Of a stretch of DNA of 14,289 nucleotides, positions 1 to 6,868 are shown piece after piece. How positions within the stretch are numbered: the first letter of the stretch is position 1; each line of letters begins with the position of its first letter. A model generated the notes under the pieces. That model had not been told where the DNA came from and made no database searches. It was given only the letters and a program-made list of their open reading frames with translations. A program made the position numbers and the translations under genes. Source of the stretch: Treponema sp. (GTDB taxonomy: Bacteria > Spirochaetota > Spirochaetia > Treponematales > Breznakiellaceae); NCBI GenBank assembly GCA_031275535.1, contig JAISOR010000093.1, positions 1 through 14,289 of the forward strand. The letters run 5' to 3'.

Positions 1-2
1 GA

Positions 3-31
3 TTGATTGATACGGCATTTTGTTTTATTAT
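3..31 (+). promoter_or_regulatory. candidate promoter of the VapBC pair
   Basis: TTGATT at 3-8 and TATTAT at 26-31 are separated by 17 nt, matching the sigma70 consensus at 4/6 and 5/6 positions. The predicted transcript would begin near 38, at the edge of the AAGGAG ribosome binding site (38-43), giving a very short leader. TTGATA at 7-12 with TATATA at 29-34 is an alternative. No operator palindrome is evident, although antitoxins of this type usually autoregulate. Confidence 0.4.
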
Positions 32-51
32 ATACGTAAGGAGCGTTTTAT

Positions 52-291
52 ATGCATAAAAAATTGACCCTAAGCCTTGATTCGAATATTATCGATTTCG
101 CCCATGATTATTCAAAAAAATCACGTAAACCTATTTCAAAAATAATTGAGAGTTATTTCATTGAATTAAAAAACAAGAGTACGCCCGAGATTCCCAAAGA
201 AGCGGCGGAATTATACGGAATTCTTGAAGGAATAGAGGTGCCGGATAAAAAAGAGCTAAGAAGGAAATTTCATGAAGACCATCTTAATTGA
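52..291 (+). CDS. antitoxin, ribbon-helix-helix type (DUF6364-like)
   Basis: This 79-residue protein is the probable antitoxin of the PIN toxin encoded directly after it. The N-terminal part (residues 3-35) has the alternating KLTLSLDSNIID strand followed by two helices, the second being the SISK/PISKIIESYF type. This pattern is typical of small ribbon-helix-helix DNA-binding antitoxins and resembles the DUF6364 family. The charged C-terminal half would wrap the toxin. The start has AAGGAG at 38-43 with 8 nt spacing. Its end overlaps the toxin start by 20 nt, so translation is coupled. Codon use is AT-rich, unlike the GC-rich genes that follow at 744. The TA role rests mainly on context and the fold signature. 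Confidence 0.75.
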   Translation: MHKKLTLSLDSNIIDFAHDYSKKSRKPISKIIESYFIELKNKSTPEIPKEAAELYGILEGIEVPDKKELRRKFHEDHLN

Positions 292-682
292 TTTGAATAT
301 AATTATTGATTATCTGGATAAAAGGCCGGGTCACGAAAAGGCATTGGAGGTAATAATTCAGTGTTGTTTAAAGAAGGTAAAAGGATATTTATGTGCCCAT
401 GAAATAACTACCTTATCATATTTTCTGGATAAAAACGTTAAGGATAGAAACAAGCATATAAAAATAATTTCCGTATTATTAAAATTATTTGAAATCATCG
501 AAATAAATAAAACGATATTGGAAAAATCGTTGTTTTCGGATTTACCTGATTATGAAGACGCGGTTATTGAAATGTCGGCTAAAGAAAAGAGCATAGATTA
601 CATAATAACAAGGAACATAAAAGATTTTAAAAATAGTCAGATAAAATCTCTATTGCCTGAAGAGTATTTGGCAATAAAATAA
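272..682 (+). CDS. vapC: PIN-domain ribonuclease toxin (VapC-like)
   Basis: This 136-residue protein is a single PIN domain, a metal-dependent RNase fold used by VapC toxins to cut tRNA or rRNA. The expected acidic residues are visible: D7 in the first strand (LIDLNIIID), E44 in AHEITTLSYF, D96 in the DYEDAV segment (D93, E95, D96), and D118 in TRNIKDF. The closing PEEYL segment is typical of the PIN_3-like group. The length is normal for the family and nothing appears broken. It overlaps the antitoxin gene by 20 nt in another frame. The target RNA cannot be read from sequence. The gene is AT-rich and ends at a sharp composition boundary near 683, which suggests horizontal acquisition. Confidence 0.85.
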   Translation: MKTILIDLNIIIDYLDKRPGHEKALEVIIQCCLKKVKGYLCAHEITTLSYFLDKNVKDRNKHIKIISVLLKLFEIIEINKTILEKSLFSDLPDYEDAVIEMSAKEKSIDYIITRNIKDFKNSQIKSLLPEEYLAIK

Positions 683-743
683 ACCTCCCGGCTGCAAGGC
701 TTGGATAGGAAACTGCGGACCGTCGGCCCGGCCCCGGCGGGGT

Positions 744-1175
744 TCAAAGATTTTCCCGGTTGACGCTCTTATCACGGTAGACCAGATCCTTCCGTTCCGC
801 AAAGCCCAGTTTTTCCCAGAACCCGTTTCCCCCGGTATTCGTTTTAAAGGCCACCAGGGCGATCTTGTTGATCCCCTCCCCACGCATGGCCTCTTCCACG
901 GCTCCTGCCAGGGCCCTTCCTATACCCTGCCTGCGGTATTCGGGCCCTACCGCAAGATGATAAATATAGGCCCGCCGTCCGTCATGGCCGCTCAGGATGG
1001 TCCCCGCTAGTTCCCCCCCAAGCTCGGCGACAAAACAGGTCCGGGGGTTCCGGTTAAGGAAGCTCTTAATCCCCGCTTCGGAATCGTCAAGGCTCCGCAG
1101 CCCTATGCCCGGACCGGAGCTCCAGAGGGAATAAACTTTTTCATAATCCTCAAGGGTCATAATCCTGACCTTCAT
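744..1175 (-). CDS. GNAT-family N-acetyltransferase
   Basis: This 143-residue protein is a single GNAT domain that would transfer acetyl from acetyl-CoA to an amine. The acetyl-CoA binding loop is RRQGIG (residues 81-86), preceded by the strand IYHLAV (71-76). The late motif with N113 and FWEKLGF (119-125) is the usual GNAT C-terminal half. The N-terminal layout (LEDYEKVYSLW, then AELGGELAGTILSGHDGRRAYIYHL) resembles the YpeA-like GNAT subgroup, whose substrates are mostly unknown. The ATG lies one base after the stop of the upstream exonuclease gene, so it is translationally coupled as the last gene of the helicase/exonuclease unit. It converges with the PIN toxin gene across 61 nt. The substrate cannot be inferred; a repair link would rest only on operon position. 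Confidence 0.8.
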   Translation of the reverse strand: MKVRIMTLEDYEKVYSLWSSGPGIGLRSLDDSEAGIKSFLNRNPRTCFVAELGGELAGTILSGHDGRRAYIYHLAVGPEYRRQGIGRALAGAVEEAMRGEGINKIALVAFKTNTGGNGFWEKLGFAERKDLVYRDKSVNRENL

Positions 1176-1176
1176 C

Positions 1177-2481
1177 CTATACCCCCCGCCTTCCGGTTTT
1201 TTTTAACAAGCGCTCCCGGCGGCTGGACAATTCGGCCCGTACCATATCCCGGATTTCTTCCAGCCCCAGGGCCGCTTCCACAAAGCCCAGGGCCCCCTCT
1301 GCGTCCCGCAGCCGCCATTCGGCGTCCACCGCCAGGGCCCGGTATGCGGCGGCCCGGATCCGGGCCGGGTATGGGGCCCCGCTTGCCTCCAGGAGCCAGC
1401 GCCGCCCCTCTTTATGGCGGTTTTGGCGGAGCAGGTCCAGGCCCATGGTATATACCGCCCGGGGGCAGCCCCCGGCGGCCGCGGCGGCCAGGAGCTGCGG
1501 GCCGGTTTTTCCCGGTTCTTCCCCGAATAAGCCCCGCCGGTCCCGGCGGCTTGCGTCCCGCCAGAGCAGGGCCAGGGCCTCCGGATCCGCATGATAGGCC
1601 CCGGCGGCCTCCAGGGGCCTATGGGCAATCGCGGCCAGGGCGAAAAAGAGCCTGGCCAGGCCGGAAATATCCTTAATGTTATGATCGCAGATCCCCCCCA
1701 GGGATGAAAAATCGCCGGTCCGCAGGAAGGAAAACCATATCTCCGGGGCCAGGGCTCCGGGGACATCCCCAGTCCGGTCCAGGCCCAGGATGGCGGTTTC
1801 AATCTCCCCCTGGGAGCAGGAGGGGAGGACCCGCTTCCAAAGCCGCCGGCTGGGATGGAGCAGGTCCGCATGGTGGTAAGCGGGGGGGAGGAGCCCGTTC
1901 ATAATGCAGCGGGTCTTGAGTATTTGGGCGTCGAAACTCTTTCCGTTATAGCTGACCACGAGGGGCGGTTTCCCGGCCCCTTCCCCCGGCGGCGCGGCGC
2001 CCTTGAATTCCTCCATCAGGGCTTCAAGAAAACCGGGCTCCCCGGAATAATCCAGCAGCAGGTACTGATCCACCCGGAGCAGGAAAGGGGCTTCCCGGCC
2101 TTCCGTCTCCGCCGCCTCCTTTTTTATAAGGCGGCCAAAGGCGGCCAGGAAGGCCGCCGTACCGGCGCCGCCGGAAAGGCCCGTTGTTTCCAGGTCAAAG
2201 AATACCAGGTCCCGGGGTTCCGGATCGCCCGAACCCGAGATGTAGGGGATCAGGTCCGGGACCAGGATCCCCAGGGACCGGGGAAGGGAGGGGGCAAGGG
2301 GGGCCATATCCGAAAGGACCGAACGTTTCATCGTATTAAAGCCCAGGGAACGCCAGGAGGAACCGGATATATCAGGCGGAACACGCGGCGGGGGGAGGGG
2401 AGGCCCATGGGGGCCCTGGGCCGCGGGTTTTACGGCCGCGGATGCCCTGATCCGCTGTAAACGATCCCTAAGATTCTCCAT
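1177..2481 (-). CDS. mrfB: DEDDh 3'-5' exonuclease, YprB/MrfB-like, with C-terminal TPR-like region
   Basis: This is a 434-residue RNase H-like exonuclease. All three exonuclease motifs are visible in order: ExoI FFDLETTG with D96 and E98, ExoII YNGKSFD with D184, and ExoIII HNIKD with H267 and D271. That arrangement defines the DEDDh class. Residues about 285-430 are alpha-helical and TPR-like, as in Bacillus YprB. The N-terminal 40 residues are proline-rich linker. I chose ATG 2481, 4 nt after the helicase stop. ATG 2493 would add four residues and overlap the stop. The longest frame, opening at 2667, adds a Trp/Pro-rich stretch antisense in character and lying inside the helicase gene, so I rejected it. 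YprB (MrfB) acts with the YprA (MrfA) helicase in mitomycin C repair in B. subtilis; the same gene order here supports the same pairing. Confidence 0.82.
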   Translation of the reverse strand: MENLRDRLQRIRASAAVKPAAQGPHGPPLPPPRVPPDISGSSWRSLGFNTMKRSVLSDMAPLAPSLPRSLGILVPDLIPYISGSGDPEPRDLVFFDLETTGLSGGAGTAAFLAAFGRLIKKEAAETEGREAPFLLRVDQYLLLDYSGEPGFLEALMEEFKGAAPPGEGAGKPPLVVSYNGKSFDAQILKTRCIMNGLLPPAYHHADLLHPSRRLWKRVLPSCSQGEIETAILGLDRTGDVPGALAPEIWFSFLRTGDFSSLGGICDHNIKDISGLARLFFALAAIAHRPLEAAGAYHADPEALALLWRDASRRDRRGLFGEEPGKTGPQLLAAAAAGGCPRAVYTMGLDLLRQNRHKEGRRWLLEASGAPYPARIRAAAYRALAVDAEWRLRDAEGALGFVEAALGLEEIRDMVRAELSSRRERLLKKTGRRGV

Positions 2482-2485
2482 GCCG

Positions 2486-4891
2486 CTATGCATCCAGGGC
2501 CGTAAGAAAGGCCCTGGTCCCCGCCTTATTCCCCCCGGGGCCCACGCAGGAAGGGCAGCCGTCCCGGCAGGGACACCGTTCCAGCGCCTGCCGGCTTGAG
2601 CGGAAAAGCTCCTCCACCCGCCGGGCCAGGGCTTCGGCCAGGCCGGTGCCTCCGGGGTATTTATCATAAATAAAGAGTACGGGGACCCCGAAATGGGGGT
2701 CCCGGATCCGTTCCGCCAGGCCCAGGTCCCGGGGATCGCAGAGCAGAAAAATGGGGGCGATCCGTTTTATCAGGGTCCCCGCGCCGGACAGAACCGAGGC
2801 GGCCCCGGCTTCGTCCATCCCGGCCAGGCATGCGCCCCCCCGGCTAAGGGCGGGATCAAAGAGCAGGGCCAGGGCCCTGCTCTGCATCTCCTCCTCGGGC
2901 AGATGAATATCCCCATACCCGATATTCTCATGGGTATGGAAGCGGATCTTCTTGAATTTGGCCGCCTGGGAGCGGACCAGCACGTCCCCCAAAACCCCCG
3001 CGGCTGAACAGCCTGTGGCTGAACAGCCCGCGGGCGGGGGAGGGGCCCCCGAAACCGGCGGGACCCCTCCTTGCCCGCTCCCTTCCCCGTAGGTAAAGGA
3101 TTCATCCTCGGTCAGCACCTTAATATCGGTTTTTACCAGGCCGTCGGTAAAGTAGTTTACCTCCGCCTCCCGGACAAGGCACTTCCGGTTTTCTATATCC
3201 AGGGATTCCACCAGGTACTGCCTCCCCCGGTGGATGTATACGGCGTTCTCGAAGATAAGCTCCTTGGCGCTGGGCCTGTCCATCTCGCCGATAACCTGGT
3301 TCCTGCCCTGGGTCACGTCCACGATAACCACATTGTCCGCCGTGGCGGAACGGAGGCTGATCCCCTCCGCGGGAAAGGACCGGTCCGCCCAATGCCAGCG
3401 GTCCGCGCTGTGCCGGACTATGCCTTCCTCCTCCAGATAGGCCAGGACCTCCCCCGCGCCGGCGCCCAGGGGTTCCTCCCCCCGCGCCATGGCCTCGTCC
3501 CGGAAGGGAAGCTCAAAGGCGGCGCATTTGACATGATCCGTGAGGATGTAGGGATTATGCGGATCAAGCCGGGCCTCCTCGACGCCGGTCCTGAAAAACC
3601 ACTCCGGCTCGTTCATGATAAACTGGTCCAGGGGGGAAGCGGAGGCCACAAAGACCGACACCGAGCTTCCCCCCCGGCGTCCCGCCCGGCCCGATTGCTG
3701 CCAAAAGGAATTGAAGGAACCGGGGAACCCCGCCACCACCGAGGCGTCCAGGCCGCCGATGTCTATACCCAGTTCCAGGGCGTTGGTAGACACCACCCCC
3801 TGGATACGCCCCTCCCGGAGGCCCCGTTCTATCTCCCGCCGGTCATTGGGAAGCAGCCCGCCCCGGTAGGCCTCAACCTTGATCCGGGAATTATCGGTAT
3901 AGATATTGGCCAAATCCTCGTTCACATAGGCTGCGGCAATTTCGGTCTTAATCCGGGAATGGGCAAAAAGGATGGTTTTGATTCCCCCCTTAAGAAGGGC
4001 CAGCATCCAGCGGCGGCTTTCGGTAACCACGCTGCGGCGGATCCCCTGGACGGGGTCTACCAGGGGCGGGTTGTAGAGGATGATCCGCTTTTCCCCCCGG
4101 GGGGCGCCGTTATTGTCCACCAGGGTAACCGGCTCCCCGATAAGGGTCTCCGCCAGCTCCAGGGGATTGGCGATGGTGGCGGAACAGAGGATAAACTGGG
4201 GTTTCGAGCCGTAAAAGGCGGCGACCCGCCGCAGCCGCCGCAGCAGATCCGCCACATGGCTCCCCAGGACCCCCCGGTAGGCGTGGGCCTCGTCGATAAC
4301 GATGTATTTTAGATGGGAAAAAAAGCTAATCCATTTGGGATGGTTCGGTAAGATCCCCGCATGGAGCATGTCGGGGTTGGAGATGATGATCCGGCCCGTG
4401 TCCCTGGCCGCGGTCCGCAGGGATGCGGGGGTATCCCCGTCATAGACGGCGGCCTTTACCGGAATGGCCTCCGCCGCGGGATCCCCCGGCGGCCGGGCCC
4501 CCTCCCGGTCTTGGGAAAGGAGCAGTTCCTCCAGCTCCGACTGCTGATCCTGGGAAAGGGCCTTGGTGGGAAACAGGTAGAGGGCCCGGGCCTTTTCGTC
4601 CCGGAGCAGGGCCTGGAGGGTGGGGAGGTTGTAACAGAGGGTCTTCCCCGATGCGGTGGGGCTTACCACCACCACATGGCGGCCCCGCCGGAGCTCTTCC
4701 CAGACCTCCCCCTGATGGGTGTATATCCGGGATATGCCCCGGTTCCTCAGGGCCGCGGCGATACGCCCGTCCAGGTCCGCGGGAAGGGGCGCATAGGAGC
4801 CTTCCCGGGCCGGCAGGAGCCGTTCCTCCACGATATTCGCGGCAAAAGCGGGGTCCCGGAGGATTTTTTCTAACGCGGCGGCGCTGTCCAT
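2486..4891 (-). CDS. mrfA: DEAH-box DNA helicase with C-terminal DUF1998-type cysteine cluster, YprA/MrfA-like
   Basis: This 801-residue superfamily 2 helicase has a full motif set: THQ near residues 58-60, Walker A PTASGKT (78-84), DEAH (200-203), SAT (237-239), the STNALELGIDIG segment near 368-379, and QQSGRAGRRG (398-407). The C-terminal third carries the DUF1998-like region, ending in four cysteines (C773, C775, C779, C782), a probable zinc site. This architecture matches Bacillus YprA, renamed MrfA, a 3'-5' DNA helicase needed for mitomycin C tolerance. The exonuclease gene follows immediately, as in Bacillus. ATG 4891 lacks a strong ribosome binding site; GAGGA lies about 15 nt upstream. 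An unusual Gly/Pro/Ala/Cys linker occupies residues about 602-633. Function in cross-link repair is inferred from the family and the gene pair. Confidence 0.87.
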   Translation of the reverse strand: MDSAAALEKILRDPAFAANIVEERLLPAREGSYAPLPADLDGRIAAALRNRGISRIYTHQGEVWEELRRGRHVVVVSPTASGKTLCYNLPTLQALLRDEKARALYLFPTKALSQDQQSELEELLLSQDREGARPPGDPAAEAIPVKAAVYDGDTPASLRTAARDTGRIIISNPDMLHAGILPNHPKWISFFSHLKYIVIDEAHAYRGVLGSHVADLLRRLRRVAAFYGSKPQFILCSATIANPLELAETLIGEPVTLVDNNGAPRGEKRIILYNPPLVDPVQGIRRSVVTESRRWMLALLKGGIKTILFAHSRIKTEIAAAYVNEDLANIYTDNSRIKVEAYRGGLLPNDRREIERGLREGRIQGVVSTNALELGIDIGGLDASVVAGFPGSFNSFWQQSGRAGRRGGSSVSVFVASASPLDQFIMNEPEWFFRTGVEEARLDPHNPYILTDHVKCAAFELPFRDEAMARGEEPLGAGAGEVLAYLEEEGIVRHSADRWHWADRSFPAEGISLRSATADNVVIVDVTQGRNQVIGEMDRPSAKELIFENAVYIHRGRQYLVESLDIENRKCLVREAEVNYFTDGLVKTDIKVLTEDESFTYGEGSGQGGVPPVSGAPPPPAGCSATGCSAAGVLGDVLVRSQAAKFKKIRFHTHENIGYGDIHLPEEEMQSRALALLFDPALSRGGACLAGMDEAGAASVLSGAGTLIKRIAPIFLLCDPRDLGLAERIRDPHFGVPVLFIYDKYPGGTGLAEALARRVEELFRSSRQALERCPCRDGCPSCVGPGGNKAGTRAFLTALDA

Positions 4892-4933
4892 ATGGTTTCC
4901 ATCATATCCTCAAGAAAGAATAAACGTAAAGTA

Positions 4934-4962
4934 TCGACAGACAGGGAAATCCATTTTATACT
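4934..4962 (+). promoter_or_regulatory. sigma70-type promoter of glgC
   Basis: TCGACA at 4934-4939 and TATACT at 4957-4962 are separated by exactly 17 nt. Each hexamer differs from consensus at one position. Transcription would start near 4969, leaving a leader of about 70 nt before the glgC ATG. It lies in the 150-nt gap between the divergent helicase and glgC genes. I see no obvious operator or riboswitch fold in the leader. Confidence 0.65.
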
Positions 4963-5029
4963 TCATGGTAACAAGTTTTATATGCCCCTGGAATCGCTTC
5001 AATCGAAGGGGTAAGAGTATCCTGAGATG

Positions 5030-5035
5030 AGGAGG
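5030..5035 (+). promoter_or_regulatory. glgC ribosome binding site that decides the start
   Basis: AGGAGG sits 6 nt before ATG 5042. An upstream in-frame ATG at 5027 would place this Shine-Dalgarno sequence inside the coding region, so 5042 is the preferred start. This also fits the usual N-terminus of the family, where the GGGKGTR loop begins about ten residues in. Confidence 0.8.
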
Positions 5036-5041
5036 AGCATC

Positions 5042-6316
5042 ATGTCTGACGTTTTGTCTATTGTATTAGGCGGGGGTAAGGGGACTCGCTTGTTTCCTTT
5101 AACCCAGGCAAGGGCAAAACCGGCGGTTCCCTTCGGCGGAAAGTACCGTCTGGTGGATATCCCCATTTCAAACTGTATTAACGCCAATCTAAGACAGATA
5201 TACATCCTTACCCAGTTTAATTCCGCGTCGCTCCATCTGCACCTGGCCCAGACCTATATGTTTGACACCTTTTCCAACGGTTTTGTGGAGATCCTCGCGG
5301 CGGAACAGACCTTTGAACATTCCGGGTGGTACGAGGGGACCGCCGATGCGGTACGGAAGAATTTTATCCACTTTAGGACCCAAAACCCGGATTATTACCT
5401 TATACTGTCCGGGGACCAGTTGTACCGCATGGACCTTAGGGATTTTCTCGAAAAACACAAGGAATCCGGCGCCGCCATTACTATTGCCTGCACCACCGTA
5501 AGCCGGGACGACGCCAGCCAGTTGGGGATCCTCAAGGTAAACAAAAGCGGCGGCATAACCGAATTTTTGGAGAAACCGGGGCCCGCTAAGGATATTGCCG
5601 ATTACAAGGCGCCCCCGGAACTGCGGCGGGATAAAAACAGCAAGGGGGATGAATATCTGGCCTCCATGGGGATCTATATTTTTAATGCCCAGGCCATGGA
5701 AAGCTGCCTGGCCAACGAACTTACCGATTTTGGAAAGGAAATAATTCCCGCCGCCATCCATAACCTTAAGGTCAACGCCTATATCTTCGAAGGATACTGG
5801 GAAGATATTGGGACCATCCGCAATTTTTACGAGGCAAACCTGGAGCTTACCACCCTTAGGCCCCGGTTTGACGTATACGATGAGTCCCGTCCCATCTATA
5901 CCCATATGCGGAACCTCCCCCCCTCAAAGATGAATTTTAGCAACATGAACCAGTCCATAGCCGCCGAGGGCTGTATTATCACCAATGCGTCCATTACCAA
6001 TTCCATTGTCGGGGTCAGGACCATCATTGAGTCCGGGGCAAGCCTTAACGGGGTTGTCTGTATGGGCGCCGACTTTTATGAAACGGAAGTCCAGAAACAG
6101 CAGAATGCCGAGGGACGGGTTCCCAATATCGGCATCGGGAAGGGGACCATTGTTAAGGGGGCCATTATCGATAAGAACGCCTGTATAGGGGAGGGCTGCC
6201 GGATCGGTATTGACGATCTGCCCCGGGTGGACGGCAACTACGGGCATTACTACATCGTGGACGGCATCATCGTGATCCCTAAAAACGCGGTTCTATACCC
6301 CGGCACGGTGATATAG
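5042..6316 (+). CDS. glgC: glucose-1-phosphate adenylyltransferase (ADP-glucose pyrophosphorylase)
   Basis: This 424-residue enzyme converts glucose-1-phosphate and ATP to ADP-glucose and pyrophosphate, the committed step of glycogen synthesis in the cytoplasm. The nucleotide loop GGGKGTRLFPLT starts at residue 10, followed by AKPAVPFGGKYRLVDIP (25-41). GTADAV is at 99-104, the metal-binding SGDQLYRMD has D125, and the sugar-phosphate site FLEKP is at 175-179. The C-terminal third is a left-handed beta-helix of hexapeptide-like repeats ending in PKNAVLYPGTVI. Segments such as TQFNSASL, MGADFYETE and IIDKNACIG are closer to plant and cyanobacterial enzymes than to E. coli GlgC as I recall them. 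Length is normal and the gene is intact. It stands alone, with its own promoter and no other glycogen genes nearby. Confidence 0.93.
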   Translation: MSDVLSIVLGGGKGTRLFPLTQARAKPAVPFGGKYRLVDIPISNCINANLRQIYILTQFNSASLHLHLAQTYMFDTFSNGFVEILAAEQTFEHSGWYEGTADAVRKNFIHFRTQNPDYYLILSGDQLYRMDLRDFLEKHKESGAAITIACTTVSRDDASQLGILKVNKSGGITEFLEKPGPAKDIADYKAPPELRRDKNSKGDEYLASMGIYIFNAQAMESCLANELTDFGKEIIPAAIHNLKVNAYIFEGYWEDIGTIRNFYEANLELTTLRPRFDVYDESRPIYTHMRNLPPSKMNFSNMNQSIAAEGCIITNASITNSIVGVRTIIESGASLNGVVCMGADFYETEVQKQQNAEGRVPNIGIGKGTIVKGAIIDKNACIGEGCRIGIDDLPRVDGNYGHYYIVDGIIVIPKNAVLYPGTVI

Positions 6317-6336
6317 GGGTCTCGCAAGCATAAGAG

Positions 6337-6417
6337 ACCACGGAGAGAGGGCCGCGGACAGAGACAGGTACGAAATTCTGGCCTGATAGCTTTGCTTTTA
6401 CCTCAATTCTCTGTGTT
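6337..6417. repeat. degenerate ACCACGGAGAG...CTCTGTG inverted repeat
   Basis: ACCACGGAGAG at 6337-6347 is answered by AATTCTCTGTGTT at 6405-6417, an imperfect inverted pair of the kind seen at the ends of short interspersed repeats in many bacterial genomes. The match is partial and the element has no coding content, so this is a tentative call that needs other copies in the genome. Confidence 0.3.
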
Positions 6418-6438
6418 ATTTGTAGAAAAAAAGGTTGG

Positions 6439-6459
6439 GGTATGGGAGGGGGCCATACC
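6439..6459. terminator. candidate intergenic terminator hairpin
   Basis: GGTATGG (6439-6445) and CCATACC (6453-6459) form a perfect 7-bp stem with a 7-nt loop. On the + strand it is followed by TTATTCC, a poor T run. On the - strand it is followed after 6 nt by seven T (complement of 6426-6432). It lies between convergent glgC and the TA pair and may stop either or both. Confidence 0.4.
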
Positions 6460-6531
6460 TTATTCCTCCGATAACCGCCTGGAAGGCTGTTTTCGCAGCC
6501 AATTACACGAGGTTATTTGCAAGGAGCACAC

Positions 6532-6612
6532 ATGAAAAAAAGAGAGCATGTCTTCGAATCCCAAGGGCGTAGGCTTTTGGCAGGTTTTACCGTCTTCCTG
6601 CCGCAATTGTGA
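6532..6612 (+). CDS. 26-codon mini-ORF with strong ribosome binding site; possible gene remnant
   Basis: ATG 6532 is preceded by AAGGAG (6521-6526) with ideal 5-nt spacing and encodes 26 residues before TGA at 6610. The peptide starts MKKREHVF and has a short hydrophobic stretch LLAGFTVFLPQL at its end, somewhat like the front of an export signal. It ends 7 nt before the palindrome at 6620-6632. It may be the 5' remnant of a gene disrupted by arrival of the neighbouring TA cassette, or chance. I do not recognise a family. Confidence 0.25.
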   Translation: MKKREHVFESQGRRLLAGFTVFLPQL

Positions 6613-6619
6613 GCGCAGG

Positions 6620-6632
6620 GGCGCCAGGCGCC
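6620..6632. repeat. palindrome GGCGCCAGGCGCC, left flank of the TA cassette
   Basis: This is a perfect 6-bp inverted repeat around a single A. It lies 5 nt beyond the antitoxin stop codon. With a few preceding bases (GCAGG/GCAGGG) it closely matches the palindrome at 7238-7250 on the other side of the same gene pair. It could be a terminator stem, a REP-like unit or a cassette boundary. Confidence 0.55.
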
Positions 6633-6637
6633 AGAAA

Positions 6638-6868
6638 TTAATTGTTGGCGGCGATCCGTTCCCGTACCATCTCGCTGATGAGTTCCGTGGGGGTCTTGTG
6701 GGTCGCCATCGCCCTGGTAAGGAGGTAGTCCTCCGAAAGCTGGTCAAGGGCGATCATTCTGAAAGACTTTTTTGCAAATCCGCCGTTTTTGGCGGGGTTA
6801 ACCTTGGGCGGGTTTTTGGTATAGTATTCGTCCCAGTAGTCCGCTTCTTCATCGGTCATTTCTTTCAT
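6638..6868 (-). CDS. probable antitoxin of a toxin-first TA pair (CopG/BrnA-like)
   Basis: This 76-residue hydrophilic protein has an acidic, aromatic N-terminus (MTDEEADYWDEYY), a central lysine-rich linker, and a C-terminal segment (residues about 37-74). That segment has the strand-helix-helix pattern with ATHKTPTELISEMVRERI, typical of CopG-like ribbon-helix-helix modules. ATG 6868 has AGGAG at 5-nt spacing, a stronger site than the gene before it has, which would favour antitoxin excess. It lies 63 nt downstream of the 86-residue protein that I take to be its toxin. The family assignment is by pattern only. A BrnA-type antitoxin is the nearest analogy given the gene order. Confidence 0.55.
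   Translation of the reverse strand: MKEMTDEEADYWDEYYTKNPPKVNPAKNGGFAKKSFRMIALDQLSEDYLLTRAMATHKTPTELISEMVRERIAANN

Larger units (their letters stand above)
6317..6637. other. gene-poor interval with degenerate repeat, hairpin and mini-ORF
   Basis: Between glgC and the antitoxin gene there is no ORF of normal size. The stretch holds a weak inverted repeat GGTCTC/GAGACC just after the glgC stop (6318-6339), and an ACCACGGAGAG motif (6337-6347) with an opposing AATTCTCTGTGTT motif (6405-6417). It also contains a GGTATGG/CCATACC hairpin at 6439-6459, a 26-codon reading frame at 6532-6612 and the palindrome at 6620-6632. It looks like a small patchwork of repeat debris. Confidence 0.6.

Noticed and set aside
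1203..2460. several open frames on both strands (1203-1871 -, 1344-1676 +, 1855-2460 +)
   Set aside because: All are shadows of the exonuclease gene, with Arg/Pro/Gly-rich composition and no family signature.
2482..2667. N-terminal extension of the exonuclease into the helicase gene
   Set aside because: The added 62 residues are Trp/Pro/Gly-rich, overlap the conserved cysteine region of the helicase in another frame, and the start at 2481 gives normal operon spacing.
3071..4312. 413-codon open frame on the + strand
   Set aside because: It is antisense to the helicase gene, whose motifs are unmistakable. Long antisense frames are expected in this GC-rich coding sequence, and the product is Gly/Pro/His-rich with no domain.
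5189..5905. 238-codon open frame on the - strand
   Set aside because: It lies wholly inside glgC on the opposite strand, has no recognisable motifs and no convincing ribosome binding site.
6318..6339. GGTCTC/GAGACC inverted repeat as glgC terminator
   Set aside because: The stem is only 6 bp with a 10-nt loop and has no T run after it.
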